Assembly (NCBI GenBank): GCA_001599755.1 | Contig: BCHX01000002.1 | Coordinates: forward strand, 1,550,001-1,614,000 | DNA from: Gliomastix tumulicola | Lineage: Eukaryota > Ascomycota > Sordariomycetes > Hypocreales > Bionectriaceae | Length of the DNA stretch: 64,000 bases | Direction: 5' to 3' | Part shown: positions 46,218 to 56,076 of the stretch, one piece after another | Position numbering within the stretch: position 1 is the stretch's first letter | How the letters are laid out: each line of letters opens with the position of its first letter | The notes under the pieces: generated by a model | The model's input: the letters and a program-made list of their open reading frames with translations, nothing else | Told to the model about the DNA's origin: nothing | Database searches by the model: none | Translations under genes and position numbers: made by a program

Positions 46218-47961
46218 CTTGTAATGGGTCCCTTTAGAAGGTAGGTACCGGATGCGCGGGCGCGGGTAGTCGTTGCGAAAGGGCGCGCTGAGAGCTTAGG
46301 TGAGGTAATGGGCGTTATGCAAGGGAGAGAAAGATTGCGACCGCTGGCAGAAATTTTCCCGGGCCCTGTACCTGTTGTGGCGGGTGGGGGTGCGCGCGCG
46401 CGACCCTTGGGTGAGAGCTGATAGGTAATACTCCGTAATAGTGGCAAGGTAGCACCTGGGTTGGTGGTGTGGGTGGGTTGATTGCCAGTTTTGTGCAGTG
46501 GTAAAAGGGCGAGCGGGTGGTGCTTTCGCGCAGATTCCCAGTGCGACAGATGGATTTTTATGGCGATATCGATTCGCGCGGGCCATGGCAAAGTGGCGGG
46601 CATTGCGTAGCGGCACCCGCTAAAAGCTCCCGGGCTACCTAGCGCCAGCGCCACAACAGGAGCCTTTTCCGCCCTGGAGTCCGCTGGAGCGCCCAAGAGC
46701 CCCGCCAGAAGCAACCTTAAGGGCCCCTCACTTCCCCAAAACTCCAGAGCACCGCGGCCTTGGCGGGCTTCTCGAGGTCATGCGCGCCGGAGGAAAGACT
46801 CCGGCAAGAGCGGGGGCGTGTCTCTGGGCCTGGCATGTCATTGGCAGGAAGCGGCGCTGGCTAAGGCAGATTTCGTAAATTCTCACGCTGACCCAGACTG
46901 GCGAGGATCTCAATCATCCAGGGGTCAGAAGACCCGGACCCGGACCCTAGAAATTCGGACTGACGGGATCAAAGGCTTCGGGATGGATGGTAGGAGGAAT
47001 TAAGGATACACGCTGGAATGCGAACGCGAGCACGGACGTGACTCGCTGGCTTTTCAACCAGAGCAGCAGGTTGCTCGGGACATACCGGCCGGTGTTAGAG
47101 CAGACCAGAGCACTACGGGGCTGCGCGGCGCCGAAATATAAAGAACCAGGAACGCCACGCCTGGCCACTAATAAGGTATTCCCTTCCAAAGGGTCATCAG
47201 GGCACCGACTGAGAGAGCTACGTAGAAAGGAGCAATTTTGAATCCGCTAGCAGCCTCTAGAGCTCGCTGATGGCCTCAGATGTTCTGCGTAGGCAGGCTG
47301 GCATGGCTGGTTTGCAACGGAGAGCAGCCACCTGCGAACTGAGACCACTGGTGAGTCGTCTCCCGAACTACTACGTCACGGCTGGAATCCAGACGGGCGG
47401 ATAGGCCATCTTAGTAGCATCGGATCGGCCTGCAACATCGAGGCCCGGCAAGTCATCCGGACGGGCCCCGCGATATAGTCGGCATGCTATCCATGTCTGT
47501 TGCGTCTCCTTTGGTGATGACGCGGGATGCGTTGTCTCGGAATGTCTCCTGCGAAGCGAGGCCCCGTGTTACATGCCGTCTGAGAACAATAGTGGAAGAC
47601 ACAGACCAGGTAGGGAGTTTCTGGTGCAAAGATATTGTTCATTTATCAAAGGGGATTCGGAGAATCACCCAAGCACAGCTGTTTGCAAAGTTGTGGGAGC
47701 TGATGGTGTTTCCTTGAGATGGCCGGGCTGTTGCGTCCACGTGGCGGGAAGCTTGTAAAGTGGCTCACGTGACTACGCATCCATCAGCGACGGTCCCTGG
47801 ACGCGCTTTTCGGGCTCCATCGCGTTGGCCCGGTTCACTGGCAAGACATATCGTCATCCCGTCTGCATAATTTTCCTATGCGGATGGCCATGCCCGAGTT
47901 CAAGGGTTTCTCTATAATTTCATGAGACCACAGGCGTAGAATTAATCGCTCACCCATCGAC
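46218..47961. other. Divergent promoter region EMC5 / RAD50
   Basis: 1.74 kb with no supported gene. The part nearest EMC5 contains a GCGCGCGCG tract near 46391-46400; the part nearest RAD50 is unremarkable. Open frames such as 46109-46714 (minus) lack family features and overlap the EMC5 first exon. Confidence 0.5.
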
Positions 47962-50900
47962 ATGTCCAAAATCGACAAGCTCTCCATTTCGGGCGTGCGC
48001 TCGTTCAGCCCAGCCGTCCGTGAAGCCATCCAGTTCTACACGCCGCTGACACTGATTGTCGGGTACAACGGCTCGGGTAAGACGACCATCATCGAATGTC
48101 TCAAGTACGCCACAACGGGAGAACTGCCCCCAAACAGCAAAGGCGGCGCTTTCATCCACGATCCCAAGGTATGGCCTTCCGAGCAGCTGCCTAATGGAGG
48201 GGTAATCATCAGCTCCTGGCACTAACATTGTGATAGCTGTGCGGCGAGAAGGAGGTCCTTGCACAAGTCAAGCTCCAGTTTCGATCGATCAACGACCGTC
48301 AACATGTCGCGACCAGAAGTCTCCAGCTCACAGCCAAGAAGGCCACCCGGTCTCAAAAGACCCTCGACTGCTCCCTCGTCGTCGTGAACAATGGAGAGCG
48401 CACGACCACCTCGACAAGGCAGGCGCAGCTAGATGAGATGATCCCGGAACGGCTGGGCGTCTCTCCGGCCATTCTCGACGCCGTTATCTTCTGCCATCAG
48501 GACGAATCACTGTGGCCGCTGAGCGAACCTGCAGCCCTCAAGAAACGATTCGACGAGATCTTCGAAGCGCAGAAGTATACAAAGGCCATCGATAACTTGA
48601 AGGTCCTTCGCAAGAAGCACGTGGAGCAACTCGGAAAGCTCCAGAACGACGAGGCGCACAACAAAGTGAACAAGGATCGTGGCGAGCGGGCTGAGAAGCG
48701 CATGACCGGTCTTCAGGCCGAGATTGAAGGCGCGCGGGAGAAGTGCGAGACCATAACCGCCGAGATGGAGGAGACGCAGGGGTTGATTCGGGAGAAGCAC
48801 GACCAGGCCAACAGCTACCGCCAGATCGTCCAAAATCTCGGCAACAAGAAGGAGCAGCTAGAATTCCGCCAAGACGCAGTCAGCGAGCTGAGGTCGACGA
48901 TTGAGGAGCTTGTTGAAGATGACGCCTCGTTGGAGAGCTCCCTGGCACAGTACGCAGAGAGAATGAAGCACTTCAAGGAGGAGTCGGACCAGAACATGAT
49001 CCAGTACAAAGAATTGCAGAACGAGCTGAACAAGGCCCAGATGAACCTCAACAGCAAATTGTCGGAGCAGGGGCGCCATCAGTCTGACCAAGACAAGTAT
49101 GAGCGCCAAATCAAGTCTCGCGTTGACTTGATTCATGAGACGGCGGAAAAGTACAACGTGAGAGGATTTGACGGAGATCTCGGCGACGTGCAGATCAAAG
49201 CATTCAACGAGAAGTTGCAGAAGCTGCTGGGAGACAAGAACCGGGATCTGGAGCGGGTGCAGAAGGAGAACACCGGCGAGCTTAACAAAGCAGGAGCAGT
49301 CATCACGAAACTCGAAGGCCGCAAAGCCGCCAAGACCCAAGACCGTGTTTCGGCCAAGCAGCGAATGGGTGCTATAGAGAAGCGCATCAACCAGCTCCAG
49401 CACGAATCGAGCCAGATTAACGTTGACGAAGGTGCCAAAGCGCTCCTGGATGAGCAATTGGAGGAGCTCGGCGCACGATTGACTCGACTTCAACACGAGT
49501 TCGAGAAGTCAAACTGGGATCGACAGCTGTCCGAAGAGAATGAGAAGCTGGTGCAGCTTGAGGCCGAGACAGAGAAGCTGGGGCGCGAGCTCATCGACTG
49601 CACACGCCTAGCCTCTGAACGGGCCCAGCTAGATTACCGGAAGAAGGAACTTGTCGACCGGAAACGGAAACTCGAAACACTGACGAACACCTGGAAACCA
49701 AAACTTGATGCTCTTCTAGGGGATGACTGGACGCCTGAGTCCCTCGACAAGAGCTTCCAGTCCGTCTCGAGCCGCCAGACGAAGAGCCTCGAGGCCACTC
49801 GAAAAGCCCGGGAGCAGTCAAGACAGAAGCAACAGAAAGTCGAGTACCGCTTGAGAAACGCGAAGGACGTTGTCGAGCAGAAGAACAAAGAGAGCGCCAA
49901 ATGCCAGCAAACAGTGGTCACCGCACTCCAGACGGTGCGTGATGGCGCCATCATCGAAGAGTACAACGAAGAGTTGTCCTCTCTTGAGTCATCGGTCGAA
50001 GACTACAGGAATGAGCTGAGCCTCTTTGACGCTCTCGTCCAATATTACGAGAAGTGCAAGAAGACCCTAAACAGCAAGAAGACGTGCCAGCTTTGCGAGC
50101 GGCGGTTTGACGAGAGCCAGCGAGGGGGNATCGAGCGGCTGCAGGCCAAGATTGAGAAGAACCTGAACCCGAACGGCAAGTCCGAGACGGAGAAGGACCT
50201 CGAAGAAGCGAGTGCTAGTTTGGAGAGACTCCGCTCTGTCCGTTCTGCTTTCGACACCTATGAGAGGATAAGCGCAGACCTGCCAGGCTTGCGAGAGGAA
50301 TCTAAGGCGATTGAAAGCGAATACGAGGCTGCCGACAGGCACCTGGAAGAACAAGATGCGCTAATGGCATCGGAAGAGGAGAAGCAGAGAGATTTGGACG
50401 ATATGTCTAAGACGGTCGCAAGCATCACCCAAGTTGTCAAAGACATCGAGGATTCGGAAGCTCAGGTGGACCGCATCATGTCCCAGCAAGCGAGCAGCGG
50501 GTCAACGAGAAGCGCTGATGAGATCCACGAACTGCAAGCGAACATCGGAGAGAAGTTGAGAGGCGTCAAGAATCGCATCGCCAAGTTGACGTCGGATCGG
50601 CAGCGAAACAAGGACCAGATCAGTCATGTCGAACTTGAAAGGAGCGAGCTCCGCAACAAAGCCAGCTCAACGACAGCGCAGCTCGTGAGGAAGAAAGACC
50701 TCCAGGATCAGATTCAGTCACATAAAGACGAGCAGATTCAACAACGCGAGGCTATCCAGCGAGCCGATGCCGAGTTAGAGACGATAGAGCCAGAGATGGT
50801 CGAGGCCAAGGCTGCTCAAGACGAGATCCAAAGCCGAGGGCACACCAAGGAACAGACGGCTAGAGATGCACGCGATGAGGTCCTGGGTTCAATCAGCGAG

Positions 50901-51953
50901 ATCAGGAAGATCGATGTGGACATCCAAGACTACATCGACCGTGGAGGACCGTCCAATCTCGCCTCCAACCAGCGAGCCATCACGGGCCTGGAGAAGTCGA
51001 TTAGCAACACGAAGCACGAGGTGGACGAGCTGACAAAGCGCAACAACAAGCTCCGGACGGACATCGACAACGGCGACCGCAAGAAGAAGAACATCAACGA
51101 CAACCTCAACTACCGCAAGCACCTCCGCGCGCTCGACACGCTCAAGCAAGACATCGAGGAGCTGACGGACCGCAACGCTCACGAGGATGAAGAGCGCCTC
51201 AGGGCCGAGGCGCAGCAGCTCGAGAACCACTCCAACCGCCTCCTCGCCGAGCGCGGGTCCGTCATGGGCGCGATGAAGACCAAGGACGAGGAGCTCGGGC
51301 GGCTGCTGCAGGAGTGGGAGCTCGACTACAAGGACGCCAAGGCCAAGTACCGCGAGTCGCACATCCGCGTCGAGACGACCAAGGCGGCCATCGAGGACCT
51401 CGCGCAGTGCGGCTCGGCCGTCGACAAGGCCGTCATGCAGTTCCACTCGATGAAGATGGCCGAGGTGAACCGCATCGCCGGCGAGCTCTGGCAGAGCACG
51501 TACCAGGGGACGGACATCGACACCATCCTCATCCGCTCCGACAACGAGTCCTCGACGGGCAAGCGCAACTACAACTACCGCCTCTGCATGGTCAAGCAGG
51601 ACACCGAGATGGACATGCGCGGGCGCTGCTCGGCGGGCCAGAAGGTCCTCGCCAGCATCATCATCCGCCTCGCGCTGGCCGAGTCGTTCGGCGTCAACTG
51701 CGGCCTCATCGCCCTCGATGAGCCCACGACCAACCTGGACCGCGACAACATCAAGAGTCTCGCCGAGAGCCTGCACATGATCATCAAAGCGAGGCAGGCG
51801 CAGAGCAACTTCCAGCTCATCGTCATCACGCACGACGAGGAGTTCCTGCGGCACATGCGCTGCAGTGACTTCTGCGACAGCTTCTTCCGGGTCAAGCGAG
51901 ACGAGAGGCAGAACAGCATCATATCGAGGGAGAGCATCACTAAGATTTTCTAA
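47962..51953 (+). CDS. RAD50: DNA double-strand-break repair ATPase Rad50
   Basis: SMC-like ATPase of the Mre11-Rad50-Nbs1/Xrs2 complex, acting in break tethering, end resection and telomere maintenance. Exons 47962-48168 and 48237-51953; intron 48169-48236 (GTATGG...GATAG). Product about 1307 aa, the normal length. Walker A GYNGSGKT (residues 34-41), Q-loop in FCHQDESLWPL, two long antiparallel coiled coils, the zinc-hook CQLC (Cys686/689), the ABC signature around Cys1200 (CSAGQKVLASII) and Walker B LIALDEPTTNLD (Asp1230/Glu1231), with a D-loop and an ITHDEEF switch His. One ambiguous base (N at 50129) falls in the third position of a GGN codon, so the residue is Gly whatever the base. The last 600 bases are GC-richer than the middle. 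Converges on PPP4R2. Confidence 0.98.
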
Positions 51954-51965
51954 GGAGCTAAGGGG

Positions 51966-51995
51966 GTCATGTCATGTCATGTCATGTCATGTCAT
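51966..51995. repeat. GTCAT pentamer repeat after RAD50
   Basis: Six perfect copies of GTCAT starting 13 bp after the RAD50 stop codon, inside its presumed 3' UTR. Confidence 0.9.
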
Positions 51996-52323
51996 GTATT
52001 GCCTGTGGTGGTCGGATTTGTTCATGTTTTTTACTCCGCGCTGAGCGTTCTTATATTCCTTTGAGGGGATGGTTTAGTTTAGTTCGTTTAGGTAGGCGCA
52101 ATGAGAGGTCTCTTATAGTCTAAGTACTAGTAGTAATCAGTGTTCCTGGTATTTCTTTCTTCGAAGCGAGGACTATCACCTCGCCTCATTAACCGTATCG
52201 CTGCCCGTGCGTCCCAGTCCAAATTGGACCACATAATATTCATGAATCGGAACCCTAACGCCTGAAGCTAGCAAAGAAAACATCCCATGGAACAGGGTCA
52301 GCTCCTTTGATGGCCAAGGCTGC
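51996..52323. other. Convergent 3' spacer RAD50 / PPP4R2
   Basis: 328 bp of presumed 3' untranslated sequence of both genes, with GTTTAGTTTAGTTCGTTTAG T-rich words near 52071-52090. No ORF. Confidence 0.6.
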
Positions 52324-54021
52324 CTACTTCCCCGTGTCCATCTTATCACCGTCGGCCGCCTCATCAGCGCCCGGTTCCTCCTTCACCTGAGCGCCCGTAG
52401 TCGCATCACCAGTCTCCTTGCTTACCTCCGACACATCAACCTCAGACCCGCCGTCCTCTTTCAAGAGCTTCTTAGCAGGCTCGCCCTCGGGGCTGTCTCT
52501 CGCCTCGCGTTTGCTGGAGTTGCTGCCGGAGCTCTCGGCCCCGGGGCTGGCCTTGCCCTTGGTGTCAGGGTCGCCTTCGTCGGGCGGCGGCGTGGCTCTA
52601 CCGGTCTCGTGGTCGTGGTCATGGTCGTGCTCGTGCTCGTGCTTCCTACCCACGGCGGCCTCCACGTCGATGTCGTGAGCATCCAGCCCAGCACCGGTCG
52701 GGTAGGACGTGTTCTCTCTCTGGAGACCGGTATCGCCCACGCCAATCTCATCCGGGCCGCGGGCGTGCGGCACCTCCTCCTCCTCGTCTTCGCGCTCCTC
52801 CTCGTCGAAAGTCTGGCTGTCGTCGGCAATGTCCACATCACCGTCCTTATCGCCCATCCCGTGCCCGGGCTCCCCCTCCCTGCCCTCCTCGGCACCGGCA
52901 CCACCACCACCACCACCACCACCACGGCCTCCTCCGTTCCCGTGGGCCGCCTCCTGCGACCGCGACAGCTGGATGACAGGCACGACGCCGGCACGCTGCT
53001 CCTGCCTAAGCAGCTCCCCCTGCGTAATGGCCCGCGCGTGGGCCGCAGAGCGTATCCCGTTCACGCTGACCGTCACCGTCTCTATGCTGCCCATGCCGTT
53101 GGGCCCGTCGATCGTCTCCGTGCTCTCGCTGTGGATCTGCGCGCCGCTGGGGGTCGTCTCGACGGCACTACTGCCACTATTACTACCACCTCCCCTCTCC
53201 GGGCTCCGCTGCGTGAGCCATGGTATGGGCGTCAGCAGCGCGCCGCCGAGGGCCTCGTCCGTGCCCAGCGTCGAGTTGGCCGGGTTGCTCCACGCTACGT
53301 GCTCCGCCGGGTCGTCCTCATCATCATCATCATCACCACCGCCGCTGCCGCCGGGTCTAGGCAGCCTGGACATATCCGGGATGGCGGGCGGCAGCGGGTA
53401 GTTCGCCACCGTAGACGTCACCCTCACGACGCGGTCGACGGCGTGCAGGTACGGCCCCAGCGCCTTGTAGTGCCGCCCGGGCCGGAGGACCAGCTCGGCG
53501 AGGCGCTGGATCGTGTGTGGGGGTTGCCGCTCGAACTTGGCGACCTGCTCGACGATGCCGCGGAGCATGTCGGCGAGCTGCTGCGGCAGCTGGCCCGGTT
53601 CGAGGGTCGTCGTCTGCTGGGGAGGCTGCGGTGCGGGCGGCACGTGCGCTGCTGCCGCTGCTGCTGCTGCGTTGGCAACGACACCACCAACGGGCGCATT
53701 CTCCTTGTCTGCGTCGGCGGCGGTCGCCTGGGATGACGGCCCCGCGGAGGAGGGGAGGGGCGAGATGAGGCGGCCCTGGGCGTCGGTGTCGGGCGGGATG
53801 GGCAGCGGCCGCGGGAGAGGGAGGTTCGGTATGGGGAACTGCTCGTGTGCGATCCTGTCGAGTCTCGCGAGGATCTCTGTCCGCAGGTCGGGCCAGTACG
53901 GGCTACAGAGACGCGTCAGTAGGGGCTTTCCACCTTGTCTCACTTGGTCGTCTGCTCACCCTTCTAATGTCGCGCCATTGGCGAGCTGGATAAGGAGCTC
54001 GTTGTCGCTGTCCACCTCCAT
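52324..54021 (-). CDS. PSY4: Protein phosphatase 4 regulatory subunit 2 (PPP4R2/Psy4)
   Basis: Regulatory subunit of the PP4 phosphatase, which dephosphorylates gamma-H2AX and checkpoint substrates in recovery from DNA damage. Exons 53960-54021 and 52324-53902; intron 53903-53959 (GTGAGC...TGTAG) joins LANGATLEG to PYWPDLRTEIL. Product about 546 aa. The conserved PPP4R2 domain occupies about residues 1-210 (YWPDLRTEILARLDRI, PPHTIQRLAELVLRPGRHY, YLHAVDRVVRVTS). An insert rich in Pro and Ala separates its two halves. The rest is long, acidic and disordered, with Gly runs, a His/Glu/Asp repeat (HEHEHDHDHDHE) and a Lys/Glu-rich end. The start ATG at 54021 gives MEVDSDNELLIQLANG. Confidence 0.88.
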
Positions 54022-54349
54022 CGTGGATGAAGGGAATGAATGGTACTGCTGTAGCGATGATGGAAGCGCAATTCGTCGCGTGAACGTAGTGATATCTGCG
54101 GAGTGACAGAGAAGAAGTGGATGATTGGCGCCTTGAAGAATCTGTCGCAGAGAGCGTTTGTACGGGCGAGAGGTTAGATTGGGATTGTTTCGAGTAAACA
54201 TCCAAAGTTTCGGCGCGCGACGAAGCCGAGCTGCGCAGCCCAAAAGGCAGGTGGGGCAATCCTTAAGCCCGATATCTGCATGATTGACACTCGTCCTCCA
54301 GGTATATTATTATTTCACGGCCATCTTCATCATTGACGAGATACACACA

Positions 54350-54418
<69 letters not shown>

Positions 54419-54492
54419 GCAGAAATCCAATCTCGAAAATGTTTTCTTCTCATATGCAGCGTTCATTCACAGTCCATCTATCTCTCTAAACC
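54022..54492. other. PPP4R2 upstream region and SPRY-gene 3' flank
   Basis: 471 bp with no gene. Its main content is the long CA microsatellite at 54343-54416; the PPP4R2 leader lies on the left. Confidence 0.6.
54343..54416. repeat. (CA)n microsatellite, about 74 bp
   Basis: Almost pure AC dinucleotides with one AT interruption, between the SPRY gene stop (54493, minus) and the PPP4R2 start. Likely length-polymorphic. Confidence 0.95.
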
Positions 54493-55710
54493 TCACGCAT
54501 CGACGTCCTTGTACAGCCACTTGGACGGCTCAAACACGGCCTCAAACTTGACACCGTCATACGTCCCAATCGACGCGCACAGATCGTGGAATCCCTCGAG
54601 CCCCGTCACCGGCAGATCCTCCTCGGCGTCCGTCTCCTCATGGATATTCCACCCGCCGACGAGCGCCCCGTTCCGCGTGAAGAAGACGTCCACCAGCGGC
54701 TTCCCACCCTCATCATCATCATCACCGCCCTTGCTGTGTACCTGCCCCTGACCAAACGGCGACGGCTTGATCGTCATGCCGATGCCGTACGTCTGCCCTC
54801 TCTGGAACGGCGCCGTGAACTCCTTGCCCCCCCACCGGTCGTTGATGTACTTGTGCCCGTCGTCCCCGTGCACCGCGAGGCTGGCCCTGTGCCACCCGGG
54901 CATGCGGAACGAAGGGTACGGCAGCGCGCTGAAGCCGAGGCCGAGGAACACGCCCGGCGAGTCCGGCAGCAGCTTCACCTCGTAGTACACCGTCCGCGCG
55001 CGGCCGCCCGTGGCGGCAGGGCTGTGCTGGCGCGCGGCGTACAGCGGCGGGTAGCTGATGACGCACCGGTCCGGTGACCCGGGCGCCGTCTCGCCGTACC
55101 AGCGGCCCTGCTCGAGCCACGTCAGGCGGCCGTTGAAGCCGACGGGCTCCATGAGGCGGATGTTGTGGAAGTGCAGCGCGCCCTTGCTCGCGTCGTCGAG
55201 TTCCAGCGGGGATGTCAGCGGATACGACGCGCACCAGGCTTCCCCGGCCTCGGCCTCCTCCTCGGTGGCGTTGCTCGTAGGCGATCTGTAGAAGCCGCTG
55301 AAGATGGCCGGCGGTGGGGGGAAGAGTGAGGTATCCGGCACCGCCGCCTGCCAGTCATGCTGGGACGAGCCGGCGTCGTATGTCGGAGGCGCATCTGCGT
55401 ATGACGGCGCCTGCGTGGCCTTGGACGGAGGAGGAGGAGGAGGCTGCTGATACTCTGGCTGGTGCTGATCTGCCGACTCGGTGACATCGACGTAGGGAGC
55501 CACGTATTGAGGCTGTGGCGGCGGCGGCGGCGCGTAAGCCTGATTGCTCGACGAGGAGGCGCCTTGTTGGTAATCCATTGATTGTGACTGTGACTGCTTC
55601 TCCTTGTCCGACTTCTTCTTTGACCCCTTGTCAATGGATGACGGCCGCGCTTCAGGTGCTGGTCTCGGCGCAAGGGCGTCCTCGATCTCGTCTTTCCTGC
55701 CAAAGCACAT
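54493..55710 (-). CDS. SPRY-domain protein
   Basis: Single-exon gene of 405 aa with a B30.2/SPRY protein-interaction domain at about residues 155-395: ALHFHNIRLMEPVGFNGR, YYEVKLLPDSPGVFLGLGF, FRMPGWHRASLAVHGDDGH, VDVFFTRNGALVGGW and a terminal CASIGTYDGVKFEAVF block. The first 130 residues are disordered, with poly-Pro runs (PPPPPPQ) and Gln/Ser repeats. The protein begins MCFGRKDE; Cys2 and the basic residues could be a lipidation site but that is speculative. Fungal SPRY proteins include Rsp5 adaptors (Ear1/Ssh4), but those carry a transmembrane segment, absent here. Function not assigned. Confidence 0.88.
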   Translation of the reverse strand: MCFGRKDEIEDALAPRPAPEARPSSIDKGSKKKSDKEKQSQSQSMDYQQGASSSSNQAYAPPPPPQPQYVAPYVDVTESADQHQPEYQQPPPPPPSKATQAPSYADAPPTYDAGSSQHDWQAAVPDTSLFPPPPAIFSGFYRSPTSNATEEEAEAGEAWCASYPLTSPLELDDASKGALHFHNIRLMEPVGFNGRLTWLEQGRWYGETAPGSPDRCVISYPPLYAARQHSPAATGGRARTVYYEVKLLPDSPGVFLGLGFSALPYPSFRMPGWHRASLAVHGDDGHKYINDRWGGKEFTAPFQRGQTYGIGMTIKPSPFGQGQVHSKGGDDDDEGGKPLVDVFFTRNGALVGGWNIHEETDAEEDLPVTGLEGFHDLCASIGTYDGVKFEAVFEPSKWLYKDVDA

Positions 55711-56076
55711 GGTAATCAGGGCGCGAGTGTTTTCTATGGTGTAAAAACAACGGCTCTCTAGAAGTGTGAGGTGATTGAGAGAGAGGAGGAAAGGAGGGGA
55801 TAATCAGCCCAACAGACGTAGAAACTCTGGGCAGGGTGGCTGTGCCGTTTGTACTTGTTTGTTTGCGAGGTTGGTGATGACGGCGGCATACTGTACTAAC
55901 ACTGTGTGGATAGCAAGTTTCGTTGCTACTACCTTATACAGGGTAGCTTGTTGACTTCTTGTCGTTTGCCCTCCATCATCACGATCAAACATCAACACTA
56001 CTTGCCCAGTGTCCCGTCATTGTCGATCACATGTCTGCTATTAAACTACCTAATGGTACTCATCCACGAATACTAA
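55711..56076. other. SPRY-gene promoter and exchanger 3' flank
   Basis: 366 bp with no gene. The AG/GA-rich part at 55770-55800 is the likely leader of the SPRY gene. Confidence 0.6.

Noticed and set aside
50889..51854. 321-codon frame antisense to RAD50
   Set aside because: It lies opposite the conserved ATPase C-terminus and reflects GC-rich third positions; composition is Val/Leu/Asp/Arg-skewed with no family features.
52609..53736. 375-codon plus-strand frame opposite PPP4R2
   Set aside because: A shadow of the Gly/Asp-rich PPP4R2 coding strand, with low-complexity repeats and no recognisable domain.
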